Positions 1 to 5,805 of a stretch of DNA of 6,868 bases are shown here, in pieces. Position numbers and translations under genes: made by a program. The stretch lies in assembly GCA_943328885.2 (NCBI GenBank), contig CALQBT020000149.1:1-6868 (forward strand). The letters run 5' to 3'. The notes under the pieces are model-generated. The model saw only the letters and a program-made list of their open reading frames with translations. It was not told the DNA's origin and did no database searches. Source of the stretch: Bordetella parapertussis (GTDB lineage Bacteria; Pseudomonadota; Gammaproteobacteria; Burkholderiales; Burkholderiaceae_C). How positions within the stretch are numbered: the first letter of the stretch is position 1; the number at the start of each line of letters is the position of its first letter.

Positions 1-365
1 ACCTGTTTGGCGAGCGACCGGTGGTCGAGTCGGTGGTCGCCGAGACCGACGGCCGGGTGGTGGGCGTCGCGCTGTTCTTCACCAACTTTTCGACCTTCCT
101 GGCCAAGCCTGGGCTGTACCTGGAGGACTTGTACGTGCAGCCGGCTTGCCGTGGCCAGGGCATCGGCAAAGCCTTGCTCAGCCACCTTGGCGCGCTGGCC
201 AGCGCGCGCAACTACGGCCGTTTCGAGTGGAGCGTGCTGGACTGGAACGAGAACGCGATCCGCTTCTACGAAAAAATGGGCGCGACCGTGATGCCGGATT
301 GGCGCATCTGCCGGGTCACCGGCGCAGCGCTGCAAGCCTTCGTGCCGAAGTCGACCGAGGATTGA
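1..365 (+). CDS. GNAT family N-acetyltransferase, 3' part (5' end cut off by window)
   Basis: The frame is open from the window edge (first full codon at base 3) to the TGA at 363-365, so about 120 C-terminal residues are visible; the family is usually about 160. The GTG at 21 is internal, because family-like sequence (LFGERPVVE) precedes it. Seen: the beta-strand pair around GVALFF, then LYLEDLYVQP leading into the acetyl-CoA pyrophosphate loop RGQGIG (bases 150-167), then EWSVLDWNENAIRFYEKMGA, the usual GNAT C-terminal signature. Family knowledge: GNAT enzymes transfer acetyl from acetyl-CoA to an amine. The DLYV, WSVLDWN and FYEKMGA wording is close to diamine/spermidine N1-acetyltransferase-like members, so a small polyamine or amino-acid-like substrate is possible but not shown. 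Likely cytosolic. No frameshift is seen. About 140 bp separate it from the next gene. Confidence 0.88.
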   Translation, partial: LFGERPVVESVVAETDGRVVGVALFFTNFSTFLAKPGLYLEDLYVQPACRGQGIGKALLSHLGALASARNYGRFEWSVLDWNENAIRFYEKMGATVMPDWRICRVTGAALQAFVPKSTED

Positions 366-507
366 CCCAGTCAGCGGCGTTCGGCCCGGGGTTTGTTGAC
401 CTCAAGCCGGCGCTGCATCGATGGTCTAAGCTGTTGGCCATGACCCAAGCCGCTGCCGCAAACAAACCTGCGCCGCGATGTCGATCCACCTGAACCATCT
501 GCCAGAC

Positions 508-1374
508 ATGACCCAGCCCCTGATCACCGCCTCCGCGCTGCACGCCCTGTTGGCCAGCACCTCGCCGCCGCAACTGTGTGACTGCAGCTTCGATCTCAGT
601 GACCCCGGTGCGGGTGTTCGCGGCCACGCCGAGCGCCATCTGCCCGGGGCAATCTACCTGAACCTGGACCAGGATCTGTCGGCGCCCAAGAACCCGGTGG
701 CTGGCGCGCCCAGCGCCGGGCGCCACCCGCTGCCCATGCGCGAGGCCTTCGCGGCCAGGCTGGCGGCCTTGGGCTTTCGGGATGACCTGCCGGTGGTGGC
801 TTACGACGGCTCGGGCGGGATGTACGCGGCGCGGCTGTGGTGGATGCTGCGCTGGGTCGGCCATGCCCAGGTGCAGGTGCTCGACGGCGGTCTGGCGGCC
901 TGGACTGCCATTGCCGGTGCGCTGCAGACCGGCCCAGTGCCGGCGCGCCCGGCCGGCCACTTCACGCTGCGCCCGCCGCTGGTCAGCACGCTGGACTTCG
1001 AGGATTTGCTCGACGGACTGGGTCGCGGTCCGCGCTTGATCGTCGATGCGCGCTCGCCCGACCGATTCCGCGGCGAAAACGAGACGCTCGACCCGGTCGG
1101 GGGCCACATCCCAGGCGCTGCCAATCGTTTTTTTCGCCACAACCTGGGTCCGGACGGCTGTTTCAAACCGGCCGACCAACTGCGTAGCGAATGGTTGGGC
1201 CTGATCGGCGACCGCCGGCCCGCGGACCTGGTCCAGCAATGCGGCTCTGGCGTCACGGCTTGCCACAACCTGCTGGCGCTGGAGGCTGCGGGCCTCGGGG
1301 GATCGGCGCTGTACCCGGGGTCGTGGAGCGAATGGTGCGGGAGGCCTCAGGCGCCGGTGGCCCCCGGCGCATGA
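508..1374 (+). CDS. sulfurtransferase, two rhodanese domains (3-mercaptopyruvate sulfurtransferase type)
   Basis: 288 residues from the ATG at 508. An in-frame ATG at 478 would add ten residues; 508 was preferred because MTQPLITASAL starts the fold as in relatives, but neither start has a clear ribosome binding site. The N-terminal rhodanese domain (about residues 1-135) has CDCSFDL, HLPGAIYLNLD and DGSGGMYAARLWW and is the non-catalytic half. The C-terminal domain (about 155-285) has DARSPDRFRG, GHIPGAAN and the active loop CGSGVTA, whose cysteine is residue 245 (codon at 1240), followed by YPGSWSEW. Family knowledge: a CG[S/T]GVT loop marks 3-mercaptopyruvate sulfurtransferases, which move sulfur from mercaptopyruvate to thiols or cyanide; classical rhodaneses carry a CRxGxR loop. 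No signal peptide is seen, so it is probably cytosolic. SseA-like, but too broad a family for a firm symbol. About 120 bp separate it from the next gene, so it may be transcribed alone. Confidence 0.9.
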   Translation: MTQPLITASALHALLASTSPPQLCDCSFDLSDPGAGVRGHAERHLPGAIYLNLDQDLSAPKNPVAGAPSAGRHPLPMREAFAARLAALGFRDDLPVVAYDGSGGMYAARLWWMLRWVGHAQVQVLDGGLAAWTAIAGALQTGPVPARPAGHFTLRPPLVSTLDFEDLLDGLGRGPRLIVDARSPDRFRGENETLDPVGGHIPGAANRFFRHNLGPDGCFKPADQLRSEWLGLIGDRRPADLVQQCGSGVTACHNLLALEAAGLGGSALYPGSWSEWCGRPQAPVAPGA

Positions 1375-1495
1375 AGACAGGACTCGCCGTTGGCCCAGGC
1401 GCCTGATCGCGGCAGAGCGCTCCCCAATCACCCTGGCGCAGCCCGGTAAGGCCCTGCTGCGGCACACTGGCGTTTTTTTGCCGAGGCAACGCCGC

Positions 1496-2572
1496 ATGAC
1501 CCCATCCACGATACCGACCACCGTCCTCGGCCACAGCGACCTGCGGGTGACCCGCATCTGCCTGGGCACGATGACTTTTGGCGAGCAGGTCGACCAGGCC
1601 ACCGCTTTCGAACTCCTCGACCACGCGGTGGCGCGCGGTGTCAACTTCATCGACACCGCAGAGATGTACTCGGTGCCGGGCCGACGCCAGACCTATGGAT
1701 CAACCGAGACCATCATCGGCCATTGGCTGGCTGCGCGACCGGGCATGCGCGGCCGCATCGTGCTCGCCAGCAAAGTGGCAGGGCCGGCACGCGGCATGGA
1801 CTGGGTTCGCAATGGTGCCGACAACCTGAGCGCCGCTGACATCGTCCAGGCTTGCAACGACAGCCTCAAGCGCCTGCAGACCGATGTCATCGACCTCTAC
1901 CAGATCCACTGGCCGAACCGCAACGCGCCGGCCTTCGGCGCGGTCTACCTCGATCCCGCCAAGGACCGCGAGTTCACGTCGATCCAGGTCCAGCTCGAGG
2001 CGTTCGCCACGCTGGTCAAGGCTGGCAAAGTGCGCCATATCGGGCTGTCGAACGAGACCCCCTGGGGCCTGGGCGAGTTCGTGCACCAGGCCGAGCTGCA
2101 CGGCCTGCCGCGGGTGGTGTCGGTGCAGAACCCCTACACGCTGGTCAACCGGGTGGTCGACAACGGTCTTGACGAGAGCTTGCTGCGCACCGGCGTCTCA
2201 CTGCTGGCTTACAGCCCCTTGGGTTTCGGCGCCCTCACGGGCAAGTACGACGGGCCGGGTTTCGATGCCGGTCAGCCCGAGCTGGGTCGGTTGTCGCGAT
2301 TCGAGAGCATGCGCAAGCAGCGCTGGGGTCGGGCGGACAATCTGGTCGCAGCGCGCCGCTACAACGCGCTGGCGCGCGAGCACGGCCTGACGCCGACCCA
2401 GCTGGCGCTGGCGTTTTGCTACACCAGCTGGCGTGTGGCAAGCACCATCATCGGCGTGACCACGCGGGCCCAGCTTGACGACAACCTCGACGCCTGGGGC
2501 ACGACGCTGACGCCCGAATTGCTGGCCGCTGTCGACCACATCCGCTGGGAGATCCGCGACCCTGCGCAGTGA
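1496..2572 (+). CDS. tas: NADP(H)-dependent aldo-keto reductase, Tas family
   Basis: 358 residues from the ATG at 1496, which has GAGG at 1483-1486 nine bases upstream; an in-frame TTG at 1478 lacks such a site. Resemblance to E. coli Tas is strong: LGTMTFGEQVDQA near the start, DTAEMYSVPGRRQ, ASKVAGPARG, SLKRLQTDVIDLYQIHWP, IGLSNETPWG, VSVQNPYTLVNR, LAYSPLGFGALTGKY and a C-terminal STIIGVTTRAQLDDN. The aldo-keto reductase tetrad is complete: Asp53, Tyr58, Lys93 and His138. The fold is a cytosolic (beta/alpha)8 barrel that reduces carbonyls with NADPH. The natural substrate of Tas proteins is not well fixed; E. coli tas was found as a suppressor of tyrosine auxotrophy. The stop is one base before the ATG of the next gene, so the two are probably cotranscribed and translationally coupled. 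Confidence 0.93.
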   Translation: MTPSTIPTTVLGHSDLRVTRICLGTMTFGEQVDQATAFELLDHAVARGVNFIDTAEMYSVPGRRQTYGSTETIIGHWLAARPGMRGRIVLASKVAGPARGMDWVRNGADNLSAADIVQACNDSLKRLQTDVIDLYQIHWPNRNAPAFGAVYLDPAKDREFTSIQVQLEAFATLVKAGKVRHIGLSNETPWGLGEFVHQAELHGLPRVVSVQNPYTLVNRVVDNGLDESLLRTGVSLLAYSPLGFGALTGKYDGPGFDAGQPELGRLSRFESMRKQRWGRADNLVAARRYNALAREHGLTPTQLALAFCYTSWRVASTIIGVTTRAQLDDNLDAWGTTLTPELLAAVDHIRWEIRDPAQ

Positions 2573-2573
2573 C

Positions 2574-3062
2574 ATGGCCAGGAAAGAAAAACACGTCAGC
2601 GAAACCCCCGCGACGCAGCGACTTCGCGCTGCCGGGGTCAGCTTTACCGAGCATGTCTACGACTATGTCGAGCATGGCGGCACTGCCGAATCGGCGCGCT
2701 CTTTGGGCTGGCCCGAGCACGCGGTGGTCAAGACGCTGGTGATGCAGAACGAGCGCGCCGAACCGCTGATCGTGCTGATGCACGGCGACAAGCAGGTCAG
2801 CACCAAGAGCCTGGCCCGGGCGATTGGCGTCAAGAGCGTCGAAGCCTGCAAGCCTGAGGTCGCGCAGCGTCACAGCGGCTACCAGGTCGGCGGTACCTCG
2901 CCCTTCGGCATCCGCAAGCCCATGCCGATCTACGTCGAATCGTCGGTGTTGTCGCTGCCACGGCTGCTGATCAATGGCGGGCGCCGTGGCTACTTGCTGG
3001 GCCTGGCGCCAGCGGTATTGCTGGACTTGCTGGATGCGCAAGCGGTGACCTGCGCGCTGTGA
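2574..3062 (+). CDS. ybaK: Cys-tRNA(Pro) deacylase, YbaK/EbsC family
   Basis: 162 residues, the usual length for YbaK. Seen: TPATQRLRAAGVSFTEHVYDY at the N-terminus, AVVKTLVMQ with the conserved pocket lysine at Lys53, LIVLMHGDKQVSTKSLARAIG in the middle, then VGGTSPFGIRKPMPIYVE with the family's GG(T/I)SP loop at 106-110 and LINGGRRGYLLGL. Family knowledge: YbaK hydrolyses cysteine wrongly attached to tRNA(Pro) by prolyl-tRNA synthetase, using the cysteine thiol of the substrate for cleavage, and acts in the cytosol in trans. The ATG at 2574 follows the TGA of the aldo-keto reductase by one base, so it was taken as the start and the pair as an operon. No terminator with a U-tract is seen after the stop. 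Confidence 0.94.
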   Translation: MARKEKHVSETPATQRLRAAGVSFTEHVYDYVEHGGTAESARSLGWPEHAVVKTLVMQNERAEPLIVLMHGDKQVSTKSLARAIGVKSVEACKPEVAQRHSGYQVGGTSPFGIRKPMPIYVESSVLSLPRLLINGGRRGYLLGLAPAVLLDLLDAQAVTCAL

Positions 3063-3093
3063 GTCTCGGCTCGATCGGACAGGGCGCTGGCCC

Positions 3094-3369
3094 TCAACGC
3101 ATCGTCGTCAAACCCATTGTTTTGACGCTGTCGGCTTGCGGTGATGCTGACGGCTCGGCCCACAGCACCAGACCGGGGTTGGCGACCGTTGCCTGCTGAC
3201 CCGCCGGTGCCGGTATCTGGCGTTCCGGCGCTGCAGCCGAAGTCTCGGGACGGCCGGCTGACGGCCGATGCTCGCTGGACCACCAGGTGGCCCCGGCGAT
3301 GGCGACGATGGTCGCGAGGTTGGCAAGCCAGGGCAACATCGCAAGCTTTGAGGGCGGGCAATTTTTCAT
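3094..3369 (-). CDS. possible small single-pass membrane protein, unknown function
   Basis: An open frame of 91 codons from the ATG at 3369. I do not recognise it. Seen: a short basic N-terminus (MKNCPPSK), one hydrophobic segment at about residues 9-27 (LAMLPWLANLATIVAIAGA), then a low-complexity tail rich in Ala, Pro, Ser and Gln that would lie in the periplasm if the segment is an anchor. The only support is the plausible lysine-start/hydrophobic layout and its place downstream of the receptor remnant on the same strand. Against it: no clear ribosome binding site, an Ala/Pro-rich composition that any G+C-rich frame can give, and overlapping open frames. A longer reading from a TTG at 3567 overlaps the receptor stop and adds unlikely sequence. 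It could be a remnant left by the rearrangement that truncated the receptor. Confidence 0.35.
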   Translation of the reverse strand: MKNCPPSKLAMLPWLANLATIVAIAGATWWSSEHRPSAGRPETSAAAPERQIPAPAGQQATVANPGLVLWAEPSASPQADSVKTMGLTTMR

Positions 3370-3406
3370 GTGGAAAAGTATCGACGGCTGCTCCCGGCGG
3401 CTCAAG

Positions 3407-3441
3407 CCGACCGAGCCCCGCAAGCGGGGGGTATCGGTTGG
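3407..3441. other. strong two-part hairpin in the non-coding stretch 3370-3563
   Basis: Inner stem CCCCGC (3416-3421) pairs with GCGGGG (3424-3429) around a 2-base AA turn. Outer arms CCGACCGA (3407-3414) and TCGGTTGG (3434-3441) pair over 8 bp with one G-T wobble, with a small asymmetric internal loop (1 versus 4 bases). On the minus strand it lies about 40-70 bases upstream of the ATG at 3369 and about 120 bases past the receptor stop. Neither strand has a U-tract next to it, so it is not a standard intrinsic terminator. It could be a leader structure, a processing site or a dispersed repeat. Confidence 0.5.
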
Positions 3442-3563
3442 CATTCGGGGCCTATTTTGCGCACATTGCTGCATTCTTTGTTGACTCTCAATGAAGGCAG
3501 CGCACTGGTGTGTTGCACCGCTTGTTGTCTCCTCTTGGACGCTGTCGTGGTGGCGCAGCGCCT

Positions 3564-3908
3564 TCAAAACTCCAGCCGCAGCGTCAGCCGCAGGCTTCGC
3601 GGTTCGGCCGGGTGCACATGGCGGTCGGCCTGTGCCGCCAAGCCGCGCGGCTGCGAGACGTAGAAGTACTGGATGTCGTCAACCCGGCGGTCGAACAGGT
3701 TGAAGACTTCGAGCGTGAGGGCGTTGTCGCGGCCCCAAGTGCTGGGCAGGCTTCGGCTGACGCGCAGCTTGGCCGTCATCGAAGGCGTCGATCGCACGCT
3801 GTTGTCCTCGACCATGGCGCCGGCGCCGAGGTAACGCCACTGCAGGCTGGCGCCGCTGGCGCCAAACCGAGCGACGCTGGCGCGACCGCGGATCGGCTGT
3901 GGCATCAT
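3564..3908 (-). pseudogene. TonB-dependent receptor, 3' remnant (C-terminal end of the beta-barrel)
   Basis: The minus-strand frame ends at a TGA (3564-3566) and reads as the last barrel strands of a TonB-dependent outer-membrane receptor: RGRASVARF, SLQWRYLGAGAMVEDN, TPSMTAKLRVSRSLP, NALTLEVFNLFDRRVDDIQYFYV, then DRHVHPAEPRSLRLTLRLEF with the terminal phenylalanine that outer-membrane barrels use for BAM recognition. Only about 115 residues are receptor-like, against roughly 650-800 for a whole receptor. The plug domain, TonB box and most of the barrel are absent. The frame stays open to about 3977, but that part (GSFKSILGRSSRQQRR) is not receptor-like and overlaps the + strand gene starting at 3955. 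The 5' end is therefore missing, not merely miscalled. Receptors of this kind import siderophores, cobalamin or metal chelates; the substrate cannot be read from this fragment. Confidence 0.72.
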
Positions 3909-3954
3909 CCGGCCCCCGAACGATCGCCGCTGCTGGCGGCTTGAGCGACCCAAG

Positions 3955-4320
3955 ATGGACTTGAAACTGCCGATCACGATTCACGACGAACTGGACGAGG
4001 AGGTGATTGAATCCACCGGTATGCTCGACCTGGCCAGCGGCGAAATCCGCGATGTCAAGTACCTTGATTTCGACCCCGAGGTCGATGGTTTCCCTGCCGA
4101 GAAGCAGGACTACGACTTCACCTGCGGCATCCTGAGCAACGGCAGCAAGGAAGTCGAGTTTCGGATCGAGGTCGACGTGGTCGGCCGCAAATACTCGATC
4201 ACGCCGAGTGAACTGCTGGAGGTCAAAGGCCGCGCTGCCAAGCTGTTCACCGCGCCGCCGGGTGGCCACCCGCCGCCCGAGCCTGCGCCCAAGCCTGGCG
4301 CCAAGCGCGGGCGCAGGTAG
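3955..4320 (+). CDS. conserved-looking small acidic protein, unknown function
   Basis: 121 residues; I do not recognise a family. Seen: an acidic first half (MDLKLPITIHDELDEEVIES), mixed strand-like segments with aromatic residues (IRDVKYLDFD at 31-40, KQDYDFTCGIL at 50-60, VEFRIEVDVVGRKYSIT at 67-83), one cysteine (Cys57), and a Pro-rich basic tail at about 100-121 (PPGGHPPPEPAPKPG then KRGRR). There is no signal peptide or membrane segment, so it is probably cytosolic. Codon use is native-looking and the acidic/aromatic pattern is unlike a shadow frame, which supports a real gene. No obvious Shine-Dalgarno precedes the ATG. Its 5' end sits at the edge of the truncated receptor gene, and modA starts 42 bp downstream in the same direction, so the two could share a transcript. 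Confidence 0.75.
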   Translation: MDLKLPITIHDELDEEVIESTGMLDLASGEIRDVKYLDFDPEVDGFPAEKQDYDFTCGILSNGSKEVEFRIEVDVVGRKYSITPSELLEVKGRAAKLFTAPPGGHPPPEPAPKPGAKRGRR

Positions 4321-4362
4321 CTTGCCGGGGTTCATGCCCCACGCGGCCCGCGACGCATCGAG

Positions 4363-5139
4363 ATGGGGAACCTGAAACGCCAGAGTTTTGGCAAGCTGCT
4401 GATCTCGGTGCTGAGCCTGGCGCTGGGGGCATCGTCAGGCCAGGCCTTGGCCGACGAGGTGTCGGTGGCGGTTGCTGCCAATTTCGCCGGTCCCCTGGCC
4501 AGGATCGCTGAGGGCTTTGCCGCGGCCACAGGCCACAAGCTGCGGGTCTCGGTGGGCGCAACCGGCAAGTTCTACAGCCAGATCGTCGCGGGTGCGCCGT
4601 TCGATGTCTTGATCGCCGCCGACGACGAAACGCCGAAAAAGCTGATCCTGCAAGGCCATGCGGTGGCCGGCAGTGCGTTCACCTATGCCATCGGCCAGTT
4701 GGTGTTGTGGAGCGCCCAGCCCGGACTGGTGGATGACCAGGGTGCGGTGCTGGCGTCAAGCCGGTTCAGCCGATTGGCGCTGGCCAACCCCAAGCTCTCG
4801 CCCTATGGTCAGGCTGCCATCAAGGTGCTCAAGTCGCGTGGCCTGACCGACGCGGTCACGCCCAGACTGGTGACTGCCGAGAGCCTAGGCCAGGCTTTCC
4901 AGTTCGTTGCGACCGGCAACGCCGAACTCGGTTTTGTTGCGCTGTCGCAACTGATGGTGCCGGGCAAGCTGGCAGGCGGTTCGCACTGGCGGGTGCCGCG
5001 GTCGCTGTACGGCGAGATCCGGCAAGACGCGGTACTGCTCAAACCCGGCGAGAACAAGCCGGGCGCTGCTGCTTTGCTGGCCTGGCTCAAGACCGCGCCA
5101 GCCCAGTCGGTGATCCAGGCCTATGGCTACGGCCTATGA
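4363..5139 (+). CDS. modA: molybdate ABC transporter, periplasmic substrate-binding protein ModA
   Basis: 258 residues. The N-terminus is a Sec signal peptide (MGNLKRQSFGK, hydrophobic core to about 26, probable cleavage after Ala30 in QALA|DE). The mature protein shows the ModA pattern: VAVAANFAGPLARIAEGF, SVGATGKFYSQI at 63-74, GAPFDVLIAADDETPKKL at 77-94, FTYAIGQLVLWSA, LALANPKLSPYGQAA with Tyr148, then FVATGNAELGFVALSQL. Asn40, Thr67 and Tyr148 are mature residues 10, 37 and 118, matching the positions I recall for oxyanion ligands in the Azotobacter-type ModA (Asn, Ser, Tyr); the E. coli type has Ser at the first. It would bind molybdate or tungstate in the periplasm and deliver it to ModBC. 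No modB or modC follows: the next gene converges from the other strand, 6 bp away. Partners must be elsewhere, or the protein has another role. The start lacks a good ribosome binding site. Confidence 0.92.
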   Translation: MGNLKRQSFGKLLISVLSLALGASSGQALADEVSVAVAANFAGPLARIAEGFAAATGHKLRVSVGATGKFYSQIVAGAPFDVLIAADDETPKKLILQGHAVAGSAFTYAIGQLVLWSAQPGLVDDQGAVLASSRFSRLALANPKLSPYGQAAIKVLKSRGLTDAVTPRLVTAESLGQAFQFVATGNAELGFVALSQLMVPGKLAGGSHWRVPRSLYGEIRQDAVLLKPGENKPGAAALLAWLKTAPAQSVIQAYGYGL

Positions 5140-5145
5140 CTTGGC

Positions 5146-5601
5146 TCAGTGCTTGTGCTCGGTCGCCGCACCCAAGGCCTTGACCGGCGCGTTCACTGCG
5201 ATCGTCTCTTTCTTGCCGTCCTTGCCCTCGACCAGCAGGGTCAGCGCGACCGAGTCGCCGGCCTTGAGCGGCGCCTTCAGGTCCATCATCATCACGTGGT
5301 AGCCGCCGGGCTTGAGTTCGACCACCTGGCCTGCAGGCAGGTTCAGCGCGCTGACGGCGCCCATCTTCATGGTGCTGCCCTCCATCTTCATCTGGTGGAT
5401 CTCGACCACGCCGGCTGCTGGTGAACTGACCGAAATCAGCCTGCCGCCCTGGGTCGAGATCAGCTGCATGAAGGCGCCGGTGGCTTTTTGCTCGGCCACG
5501 GTACCTCTCACCCAGGCATCCTTGACGCTGGTCTGGGCCAGCGCGGGCAGCGCGATTGCAGCAGCCAGCCAGGCGCTGGTGATCAAGCGGTAAGCGGTCA
5601 T
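5146..5601 (-). CDS. periplasmic copper chaperone PCu(A)C
   Basis: 151 residues from the ATG at 5601. This start was chosen because AGGA lies 8 bases before it; that AGGA overlaps another in-frame ATG at 5610 that would add MHK. Signal peptide MTAYRLITSAWLAAAIALPALA, with probable cleavage after ALA. The family's copper motif H-x10-M-x21-H-x-M is exact: His69, Met80, His102 and Met104, embedded in EIHQMKMEG and PGGYHVMMMDL. The C-terminus ends in EHKH, which could add metal affinity. Family knowledge: PCu(A)C proteins carry Cu(I) in the periplasm, commonly toward the CuA or CuB site of heme-copper oxidases, often together with Sco1. No sco or cox gene is present here. It converges on modA with 6 bp between stops. 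Upstream lies a repeat-rich intergenic region that probably holds its control sites. Confidence 0.93.
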   Translation of the reverse strand: MTAYRLITSAWLAAAIALPALAQTSVKDAWVRGTVAEQKATGAFMQLISTQGGRLISVSSPAAGVVEIHQMKMEGSTMKMGAVSALNLPAGQVVELKPGGYHVMMMDLKAPLKAGDSVALTLLVEGKDGKKETIAVNAPVKALGAATEHKH

Positions 5602-5621
5602 CTTGTGCATCCTGGGTCAAT

Positions 5622-5637
5622 GGTCTGATGTCAGACC
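5622..5637. promoter_or_regulatory. perfect inverted repeat upstream of the copper chaperone
   Basis: GGTCTGA (5622-5628), spacer TG, TCAGACC (5631-5637): a 7-bp perfect dyad centred about 28 bp before the preferred chaperone start, so near its transcript start or leader. It is followed directly by an 8-bp palindrome CGATATCG (5637-5644). Size and spacing fit a dimeric repressor site, but I cannot name the regulator. It does not look like a CueR-type site. Confidence 0.4.
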
Positions 5638-5646
5638 GATATCGCG

Positions 5647-5662
5647 GCAGCCCAGCGGCTGC
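5647..5662. repeat. second perfect inverted repeat in the divergent intergenic region
   Basis: GCAGCC (5647-5652), spacer CAGC, GGCTGC (5657-5662): a 6-bp perfect dyad, 9 bp from the first repeat. Read on the minus strand it lies just behind a possible -35 element TTGACC (complement of 5663-5668), for which no good -10 hexamer is visible. Dyads of this size do occur by chance in G+C-rich DNA. Confidence 0.3.
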
Positions 5663-5679
5663 GGTCAATTCCAGAGCAT

Positions 5680-5693
5680 ACCGGCAGACCGGT
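5680..5693. repeat. third perfect inverted repeat in the divergent intergenic region
   Basis: ACCGG (5680-5684), spacer CAGA, CCGGT (5689-5693). It contains CAGACCG (5685-5691), which repeats a half-site of the first dyad. The flanks GCAT before and GCAATGC after extend the symmetry imperfectly. It lies between the copper chaperone and plsY promoters and could serve either. Confidence 0.3.
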
Positions 5694-5724
5694 GCAATGC
5701 CCGCCCGCAAGCCCGAGCGCGGCT

Positions 5725-5730
5725 TACACT
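5725..5730 (+). promoter_or_regulatory. weak candidate -10 element for plsY
   Basis: TACACT matches the sigma70 -10 consensus at four of six bases, including the first two and the last. It would give a leader of about 70 bases before plsY. No convincing -35 hexamer is found at the right distance, so this is only a pointer. Confidence 0.18.
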
Positions 5731-5805
5731 GTTCATCCAGAGGTCACAGGTCGGTTGCCGAAACGGTGACTGACGGATGCGACCCGATCTCTACGTCGAC
5801 TTGCC

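Noticed and set aside
1128..1134. Run of seven T inside the sulfurtransferase gene as a frameshift or decay site
   Set aside because: The frame continues normally through it into the intact catalytic loop, so there is no sign of disruption.
1473..1479. Run of seven T before the aldo-keto reductase as a terminator for the sulfurtransferase
   Set aside because: No stable stem lies immediately upstream; the nearest palindrome (CAGGCGCCTG, 1396-1405) is about 70 bases away.
316..1656. 446-codon open frame on the minus strand opposite the sulfurtransferase
   Set aside because: It is rich in Arg, Gln, Ala and Gly with no recognisable motif, runs antisense to a clear sulfurtransferase and into the reductase, and is the usual shadow frame of G+C-rich coding DNA.
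2448..3041. 197-codon minus-strand frame opposite ybaK
   Set aside because: It is antisense to a confidently identified gene and has no motif or ribosome binding site; a shadow frame.
3081..3094. AGGGC-GCTG-GCCCT hairpin after ybaK as a terminator
   Set aside because: The stem is only 5 bp and no T-run follows on either strand.
3370..3567. Extension of the small minus-strand ORF to a TTG at 3567
   Set aside because: The start would overlap the receptor stop and the added residues are not protein-like; the ATG at 3369 is the more plausible start.
3856..3875. Tandem TGGCGCC GC TGGCGCC as a regulatory repeat
   Set aside because: It lies inside the receptor frame and encodes a GAS-GAS stretch; best explained by repeated codons in coding sequence.
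3679..4335. 218-codon minus-strand frame spanning the receptor remnant and the 121-residue gene
   Set aside because: It is in a different frame from the receptor-like sequence, so it is not the missing receptor part; composition is that of a shadow frame.
5115..5139. AGGCC ... GGCCT stem at the end of modA as a shared bidirectional terminator
   Set aside because: The stem is 5 bp with a 9-base loop, lies within the coding sequence and has no U-tract.
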